Shown here one piece after another: positions 10,194 to 19,200 of a stretch of 21,788 nucleotides of DNA (within the stretch, counting starts at the first letter, position 1; each line of letters begins with the position of its first letter). Location: NCBI RefSeq assembly GCF_000003605.2, contig NW_003120958.1:7430-29217 (forward strand). Reading direction: 5' to 3'. The notes beneath the pieces are model-generated. The model did not search any database. It saw nothing but the letters and a program-made list of their open reading frames with translations, and was not told the origin of the DNA. The stretch comes from Saccoglossus kowalevskii. Lineage: Eukaryota; Hemichordata; Enteropneusta; Harrimaniidae. Both the position numbers and the translations under genes were made by a program.

Positions 10194-10264
10194 TTATTTT
10201 TTCACAAGAAAAAAAATTATTTCAGCATCCTCATTCTTTAAATTCTGCAAGGAATATGCATTAC
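10194..10264 (-). other. CENPC: CENP-C exon 13: last strands of the cupin and stop
   Basis: The exon begins after the acceptor TTTTTTTTTTCACACCAG and continues the glycine codon split by the intron (CCA CCA G / GT AAT GCA). It encodes NAYSLQNLKNEDAEIIFF followed by LVKK and stop. This parallels the human C-terminus, where GNYYNIKNL is followed by a hydrophobic strand and a basic end. Reading straight through the upstream donor at 10900-10901 would instead give a short tail ending at 10870, which breaks the cupin, so the spliced form is preferred. Confidence 0.9.
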
Positions 10265-13200
10265 CTGGTGTGAAAAAAAAAAGAAAGTGAATTAATTAAT
10301 AGTATTAACCTCTGATGCGCCACTATTCTGGTGACATTCAGTAGCATTGCACTGATTCACTGTATTTGGGAATTGGTTTTGTACACTTGACCAGCAATAT
10401 AGTCAGCTAATTGGCTGACAACACAGCTGTCTTGCAAGCAATGTCACTTTCAGGAAGCCAGCAGAATTGGAGGCAACATGTATTGTTCCCCAATTAAGCT
10501 GGCAATATTGCTGGTTAGGTGTACATAAATTCAAGATCATAGTAATTTAGCACCAGAAATTTATTATCATGAATAACTGTAGGTTTCTTCTGCAGAAAAA
10601 AAAAGTGTCAATCAGATTCATGATCAAGTCTCAAAGAAGCCAGTGATCTAGTTATCAACCTTCTGGCAGTGCGTGTTCGAATTTAATGTAAATAAACAAT
10701 GTATTTTACACGCGTTGTGAACGTCGCTATGAGTCACATATCGAACAGGACACGACACGACGACTGCCGCCCTTTAATGCTTTATGGTCATTAGCCATGA
10801 ATATCACGAGAACTAAAAACAGTGACCAATAAATTGTTACATTCATGTTATAAATGTCATGCGAGAAGCTTAATTTCTTGGGATGCAACAAAAGACAATA
10901 CCTGGTGGAACGAAGAAATGGTCATCAGTTCTGACAAGAAACTCTGTCTCGTGAATCAGTACATTGAGTAGGCCAGTCTTTACAATGAAAGCCAATGTGT
11001 ACTGTCCAACAAGTTGAGCAGGTTTGGACTGTAATGGCCTCAGAATGAGGGAACCAACAGAAAAATCCTTTTCATCTATTGATTTAGAGATGATCAGGGA
11101 ATCGTCTGGGCAGGCTGGCTCACCAGTCGGACCGTGATAGTCAATGGCGAAACTAGGCCTGACACAATCTGTGAATAAAATAAAAGAAAAGATTAAAGAA
11201 ACAGTCAAGAATGGGTTGACAAGCTAAGACTAGATCATGATTCAAACCGCCTTTTGATCTACAACTTTGTTAAGTGTTTTCTGATACTTGATAACCACTC
11301 TACTACTTACCGATATTGATGACACTGTTGGTACTGGTGTCTATGACAGGAATCATTACATCACTGATTTCTTCATAGGTCCCATCAAGCTGCACGTCAT
11401 GAAATACATTACTGGTATATTCTGGAACTATAAAACAAAACAAAGAAGCGTGTATATGTAGAAAAAACTTTTATAAAAATATACAAAGAGCAATTAATTA
11501 ACTAATCATTTACAACAATCATAAAACTACAAAAATAGCAGTGTAGCAGGTTTCAATCCATTTAAGGGAAACTGTTAAAATATAAACAAAGCATGCTGAA
11601 AGTAAATAATTCATAATTAGTATGCAAATTAGCTAATTAATATGTACAGAATAAATTCAAACTAGGATTACACATTCAACTAAACTTGCAGTACGCATGT
11701 ACAAGGTTTCAACTTACAGCAAAAATGTCCTTTCTTAATATTTTATAAGATTAAGAGCTTCAGATTAAGGTAAATAAGAATTAGTATATCAAATGATATG
11801 TTTTAAAAGGAGCTGCTTACAATTTGTTTTCAATTTCTGCCAAAACAGAAATATAAAAGAGAAAAAATAAGAATAAGAAAAAGGTTTAAATTTCATGACC
11901 TGACATTTTTTTTTTCAGCTTTACACTATTATAAATATTGTACAAGTGTGTCCTACAGTGAATCAAAGAGTCCTGCTAAACTAAATGCTATATGTTATAT
12001 ATACAATAAATACTATGATTGTATTTCATGGTGGTACCAATGTTATACTCACTTTTGTTCACAGCTTTCTTGGAGTGTCCTTTTTTTGGAATATTATTGT
12101 TTCGTTTGACCCTTATTTTAGTGGAAGGCGTCTGGATATCGACCAAGGCAAGTCCTCCTGATTGTCGCCTCTCATAGATTGGCTTTTCTAACATCCAGAA
12201 CCGGGTTGGTGGTACTCTATTTCGTCTACTTCGCCGTGTGCCAGGTGTAGGATTGTTACAAGCTGTAACTAAAAGAAAAAAAAATATTACCATAAATATC
12301 ATCATATTGTTCTCAAAGTACATCTACCCTTGTACTGCCAAATATTACATACATGTGCATTAATACAGTTACACCAACATCGCACAATGAAAGAGTGTCT
12401 ATAGTATGTGACGTAATACTAAATATATGGAAATGTGTTAGAACTGTACTAATATATCATTATGACCGACAGTATGCCTCCCTCTATGCCATGAACTTCC
12501 AATCAAATATAACCATTTTATTTGGAATAGTGAACACAATTTGACTGGCAAAAACTAATGTCTAATTGTCATTTTAGACAAACACTCCACATTTTAGACA
12601 GGTTATAAAGCTCCCAAAATTTAAATAATCAACAAAAAATATAAAATAAATAAATAAAAAGACAAACAAGTGATCTAACGGTTGAAATAGCTCCGCTACC
12701 CTACAAGAACATTGTGGTAGCCAAGTCGAGAACAAATTGTTCACAAAAATAATATACACTTCAAATATTAAAGTAATCAGATTGGTAAATAATTGATATC
12801 GTTATTAAATGAACAAATTTCACAGGAGCACCCCAAGGTATTCACATACCAAGTATCAAAGAAATTGAGCAGGTAGTTTTTAGAAGTCGAAAATGCAATA
12901 GTTGATGGACGACGGACAATCACCTACATGAACAGATCTGCTATGTCATCTATGATGACAGCGAAGCTAAATGAAAACTTACTTATTTTTTGTTTCTCGA
13001 CTTTCATTATCTTTTTTCCTGCAGGCGTTTCACTTACAGAGTGAGTAGAAAATGGATGTTTTGTATTTGTCTTTGATTTAGTTCTTGATGAAGCTGTTAG
13101 ATGATAGGTATAAAAGAGAAAGAATATCAAATGAAGTTCTCTATTTGAGGAACACATATCATATAGATGTCCAAGGAGGTGCATAATAAACATGTACTAT

Positions 13201-16200
13201 CACCTACCAGGAATTCAACCATGATTTTCTTTCAAATTACTTACAGAGAGCAGTATTTTTGCAAATACTGATTATTGGGCAATGTTACATTTTGAGATGT
13301 ATGTAAAATTCAACTTAGTTCTATCATTGAATGCTTTTCCAGAAAAATTGGAGGCACCTTGTATATCGTACAATCACAATTTCACTGTAATTTTGTATTC
13401 TCAAAATAAACAGTTTTTAAAAAACTAATCATTTAAAAATCTGGAGTATCGCATAATATTGATAACATAGTTACTAATATCATGATAAAGATCACTATTT
13501 TACAAACTAATGTTCTAGTGTTTTCCAAGAAAAAACAAAACAAGCAACTAACCTTTCTTATTCTTTGGTTGTTTATTCTTGCTTTTTGTAGCATTCTTTG
13601 TCACTTTCTGAATTTTTGCCATGACCTCATAATCACTGTCTCTGTTGTCAGAAGCAGACTGATCTCTTTGTCTTTTCAATGATTCATTCTGAGTATTGAC
13701 TAAGGTGTTTTCACCACTAGATGATGCAGAATCTTCATTTTCATTCACAACACTGTCAAACTCTTGCAGAAGACTACTGTACAGTTCACTGGATTCTATG
13801 CAAGTTGGATGCAAACACATTCAGAATAAGAATAGTGTCATATATGCAATTACTTAATATTTAAAGCCATGGAAGTCATAATAGCTGTTGAAATCTAATG
13901 GTTTGAAGAGAGGTTAGGCAGCTGTCTCAACGAAAAGGACGAGGGTTCAATCACCAAACAATAAATCTATAGAACTCTGTGGTCATTTTTGGATATAAAA
14001 CTCAAACAGAAAACACTTGTTTTAGAAAAATTTGGAAATTTTACAGTATTTTTTTTCACCCCAGTTATATCATATCAAGGAACAATGTCAAAGGCTTTGA
14101 ATATATTTACAAATACAGTTTCAATGAGTCACAGGGCTTGCTATCATGTATCTTATTAAGCCAAGGTTTGTTTATTTTATGAAAGTCAAATAAGCCATCT
14201 CTTGGTAGATTCATGCATTTGTTCATGAGGGTATACGTTTAGATCAACTTTATAGAATCATGTGATTCGAATGATGGCCATCATATGTGCCTTGTGTCTT
14301 CTTCATATGGTTTTGTGAATAGTTAAATACCATTATGGTAGCAAGACACCCTGTTGTATCTACCTGAATATTCACCCACTGATGATTTCTTTTTTTCTGT
14401 CTTTTTTCGATCTGTATTTGTATTATTTTCAACTTTTTCCAATTCAGTCACATTGTTCATTTTGCCTCGACTCTGCTTCGGTTTCTTTTTAGCCTTATTT
14501 GCAGCTTTATTGGATCGTTGTACTTCGCTAGGCCATTCTTTAGGAGTCTGTTGTTCCTTTGGTAAAGTGTTTTCCTTCATCACTGTATCCTGGCCTTGAC
14601 TCTCGTTGAGTACCCAGAATTCAACGGGTGGTATCCGAGACCTATTCGATTTACGTGCCGGTGTAGCTACAGATTGCAACGAGAAGTAAAAAATGATATT
14701 TTTCAATATAACATTTATTTAGAGGTGACTGTTACTGTAGATGTAGAAAAAAAAAACATACACAAAAAACCTTTCTGTTTTCCATGCAACAATATTTGTC
14801 TCAACAATATTTGTCTCTTATGACTGATTTTAAAGGTGTTCACCATAATGATGAGACCCAGAGAAAATATTCATGTTTCTGGTCATGTGTCAGTTAAAAA
14901 TTTATAAATGGGCACATTCAAATTTCTTCAAAAATGTTAATACTTTAAATTAAATGTTAACAGTAATCCCCACACCAAATATTAAATAATTATTAACTGC
15001 AATTGAGGTGAATAATTGTCACATTGGGGAGACAAATCTTCATATACCTCAAAAGCTTAGGAGTTTACTTGTCAAAATCCTGTGGTGATTTGAACGTCTG
15101 TGGTCTCATTGGCAAGTATGCAGCCCAGCATGTAACAACCTAGCACAACAGTCTTGGTAAAACAGTACTGTTATAAGGAGATAATTATCACCGATTCTTG
15201 CAGTAATCTAGTTTGCCGAACCTGTCTGTACTTGGACATTTAGCATTTTGATGTTCAAATTTGATCCAAATTCGGCAGCCAGCATGGTGTTGTGTGGTTC
15301 AACATGAAGAGGCCATTAGAGTAGAATGTTAATGTGATTTGCACGAACTGAGGGGTATATTGTGATTTATTTCATTCCAAATGACCGACTCTCCTCCAAT
15401 CAGCTTTGTGTATTAGAGTATAAGAGATGACAATACTACAAGGTTATTACGAGGATACTACAAAGTATGCATGAAGACAGAACAGCAGGATTATCGACCG
15501 TCGTGCAGCAGAGATTGATATGAATGTGTACTGCCTGAGGGCATATTTTGTGGTATTCTCATAAATAACCTTATTAAATACATCTTTTCCTCTCAATTAT
15601 ATATTATAGGGATGCTGAAATACAAAAAGTAATAGTTTCATATTCGAAATTCGCATTTCCTAATATGGTAGAATGCAAATACCCAGTGCATTACTGCAAA
15701 ATTACGACACACTGTAACTGACAGATGTATAATTAAGCACCAAAAACAATACAATTTCTCGTTCCATTAAAAGCCATATCTGCACTCGTATCGACACTCA
15801 TTCAAATGTTCAAATTTTCCCTTATAAGAGGTAAACTACATCGCCAACTTAGACACACTACAGGTTATTGACATCACATTAGAACAACTTCTCTTTGTTT
15901 ACCTTGGATGTAGAAGTGTGATAGAAATAAAATCCTGACACTCACAAATATGTGCACAGCACAAAACTGCATGATGACCATACTGCCTTTGTGCATACTT
16001 TGCGGTATTCTCATGATAACCTCATAGCATTACATGAAGTAGTATCGGTAGCTCTATTTTTGCTTGCATGTGTCAATACTTCATCTCACAATACCACGTG
16101 TTATTTCTGGTATTTACCGTGATAATCCTTGAATTATTACATGTCAAAGGTTTGAAGAATACACCTTTTAGTACAACGAGAGCCACTACAACTTAGATTT

Positions 16201-19200
16201 CATGATTTCACCTTTATGATTACTGTAAAATACTTTATTTTAGCTGAGCTGGAATCAATTTTTGATGAAAAGACAATTTGGGTGTTTTGTATGGAATTTA
16301 TTTTCACTAATTTTTGAAATGTTGAATGTAAAAAATAGGAAAAAGGGTATATTTGCTGGATTTTATTTTCACTGAATCATGCCTTCAGCAAAAATAGCGA
16401 AAATTAATTCCAAGCAAAAATAAAGTATTTTACAGTACTACATTACAAAAAATGTTAAAAGTTTTACCTACCTGAACTCTTAACAACCATTGATGTCTTC
16501 TTTCTTGTTGTACTTGAATTATTTTTAACATATTCATCTTTTCTAGCAAGCACAGATTCGTTCACCTTTTCCTTATTACTCAGACCCTTCTTGGCTTTCT
16601 TTACATCTTTATTTGATTCTTGCACTTTACCGTGTACTTCATTGAGATTCGGTTGTTGCTTATTTTTTTTTGCTTTCTCTGAGGTACTTTCGTCCAAATC
16701 TGTCCCCTGGTATTGACTGTTGTCGAGTACCCAGAATTCAACTGGTGGTATTCGAGTTCTGTTGGATTTACGTGCCGGTGTAGCTACAGATAGCAACAGG
16801 AAGTAAGAGGCATCAGTAAAAAATAAATGTAAAATAAATTGCTTCTCTCACAGCAACATTCCGACAGTGTTATTACGTCTTTGCTTTCAATATAGATATT
16901 TGTTAACTGGAATTTGTCAGACTCAGACAGAAAAAAAAATTGTACAACATTTTCAGCTATTTTCTAGGTCTTTTCTCTGTCACTTACCTTGTCTATTCTG
17001 AATCTTGCCTTTCTTCTGAGATGTGGTCGCATTTCGCTGAGATTGGGAAGAATTCTGAGACGAGATTACAATTTCAATATTTTCAATATCCACTGTACTG
17101 TCTTTGTAGATATTCAGTTTTTTCTTCTCTGATGTTTTTGCTTTGTACGCCTTCCCTTTAGTTGTGGCTTTCTTTTTGCTCTTCACAGCTGCTGATGAAG
17201 CACTTGGCTTTTCTGCTTCATAATGCCTCTTCTTTTCTGCAACTACACCAGTACCTTTCTTCATTGGACTCTCCTTCAAAACAGTTGCGGCAAGCGCAAT
17301 AATTTCAGAATGTACATCCTCCCCAGTTTCCTCAATATTGTTGTTTATATTCCGATGTGCATTTGTCTTGTTTGGACCTTTCGTTTTGGAACCCTTCCGT
17401 TTTTGCTTCTTTAATTTCTCAGAAGCTACAGGTGCATCATAAAAAGTTATCTCATCATAATGCCTTCTACCAATTGCATCCTGTTTTTTCTGTCTCTGTT
17501 TAGTCTGTCTGTTATCATTTCCACTGTCACTGTCGCTGTAGCTATCTGTATCATCCACCTGCAGATCATCTCTAATTTTCTTATTACGTGATTTATTCCT
17601 TGAGGTTCCTTTAATTGGTCGTCTTGGCGAGTATTTTGCAATGTTTTCAGAGTAGTCAGACTCGTGCATAAAGTTTTCATGCATTGACTGTACATCATGT
17701 TCTGATTCAGGTTCAGAAAGATCTTGACTGTTATTATTAATGTTCTGATCCACAGTTGACCTTTTTGTTTTGGATCCTCTCGTTCCAGACTTCTTCGATT
17801 TCTGAGAAATAACAACTTCATGCTCAGATACATCATCATCATGATACTGTTTTCTAGTAAGCTTCTTCTTTTGTTTGGTCTGTCTATTCTTATTTCTACT
17901 CTCCACGTAACTGGCTGCATCATTTGCCTCCTGCTGAACTTTCCTGTTATGCGATTTATTCACTAAGGGTCTTTTATTTGATTGTCTTGGTGAGTCCATA
18001 GCAATATTTTCAGAGTAGTCTGAGTCACTGCTTTCATGAACAGTTGGTACATCCACCTCCATGTCCGAAAGATCTTGACTATTGTTGTTGATAATCTGAT
18101 CCACAGTTGACCTTTTTGTTTTGGATCCTCTCGTTCCAGACTTCTTTGATTTCTGAGAAATAACTTCATGCTCAGATACATCATCATCATCGTCATACTG
18201 TTTTCTAGTAAGCTTCTTCTTTTGTTTGGTCTGTCTATCCTTATTTCTACTCTCCACGTAGCTGGCTGCATCATTTGCCTCCTGCTGAACTTTCCTGTTA
18301 TGCGATTTATTCACTAAGGGTCTTTTATTTGATTGTCTTGGTGAGTCCATAGCAATGTTTTCAGAGTAGTCTGAGTCACTGCTTTCATGAACAGTTGGTA
18401 CATCCACCTCCATGTCCGAAAGATCTTGACTATTGTTGTTGATATTCTGATGCACAGTTGACCTGTTGGTGCTTTTTGTTTTAGGACCTCTCTTTTTAGG
18501 CTTTTTTGATTTCAGAGTAAAGACGACTTCTTGATCAGAGTCATCATTTTCATCATACTGTTCTCTAACAACGACTTTTTTAATTTGATTCCCCTGATTG
18601 GTCTGTCGGTTGTTATTTTTACTGTCTCTGTTGATGTCTGCATCACCCACCGCCTTGTGCTCACCTTTCCTGTTATGCGATTTATTCATTACGGCACTTT
18701 TAGTTGATTGCTGCGATTGCCTCGAATTGCTAATCTCAAAGCTTTCATTGTCACTTAAAATCACAAACTCGTGAGTTTCACTCGCGTCCGATTCATCATC
18801 TATCTCCAACAGTGTTTTATGAGCAACGACTGGTGAAACAACTTTCTTGAGAAGGGAGAGATTTAAAAAGGATTCTTCAGGTGTATCATGAGGAGCATTT
18901 GCAACTTTTAAGATTGATTTTCGTTTTTTATTGGGAGAAGGAGGAAGAGCCAGTGAGTAGCTTTCAGCGGCCGTTGAGATTGATGTTCTATGTATGTTGG
19001 TATCAGTCTGGTTTATTGCTGGTGACTCTTGACATCTGAAAATAGATGAATTACTGTTAATTACCGGAACTTTGTACATACAAATTCGCAGGCCTCACAC
19101 AAGCAAAAAAAACTTTGCATTCGACATTACAGATAAAGTCAACATACCATAACGATACACATATGTCAGATGTGAATGTTACTCACCTCATGGAATCCTC

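Larger units (their letters stand above)
16988..19035 (-). other. CENPC: CENP-C exon 5: very large repeat-bearing exon (2048 bp)
   Basis: This exon encodes about 683 residues without a stop. It starts after TCATCTATTTTCAG and ends at a GTAAGT donor. It carries a nuclear localisation-like PSPNKKRKSILK, an acidic patch ending in HEFVILSDNES, four tandem repeats of 117-125 residues, and a basic C-terminal part with KKGTGVVAEKKRHYE, KSKKKATTKGK and IENIEIVISSQNSSQ. The composition is strongly Ser/Asp/Lys/Asn, so most is probably disordered. S-P-x-K sites (SPNK, SPMK) fit CDK phosphorylation. It does not match a named domain; membership of the gene follows from splice phase 2 upstream and phase 1 into exon 6. 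Confidence 0.85.

Noticed and set aside
10870-10901. Reading the cupin exon through to a stop at 10870
   Set aside because: The extension does not match the CENP-C C-terminus, whereas splicing at CCACCAG/GTATTG to the exon at 10264-10194 gives the expected final strands.
14354-14823. Plus-strand frames over the second CENP-C motif exon
   Set aside because: They are antisense to exon 7. Their Phe/Ser-rich composition comes from the lysine-rich tail read backwards.
17447-18274. Two long minus-strand frames (17447-17923 and 17963-18274) that look like a repeated methionine- and arginine-rich protein
   Set aside because: They are alternative-frame readings of the CENP-C exon 5 repeats. The two frames resemble each other only because the underlying DNA is repeated.
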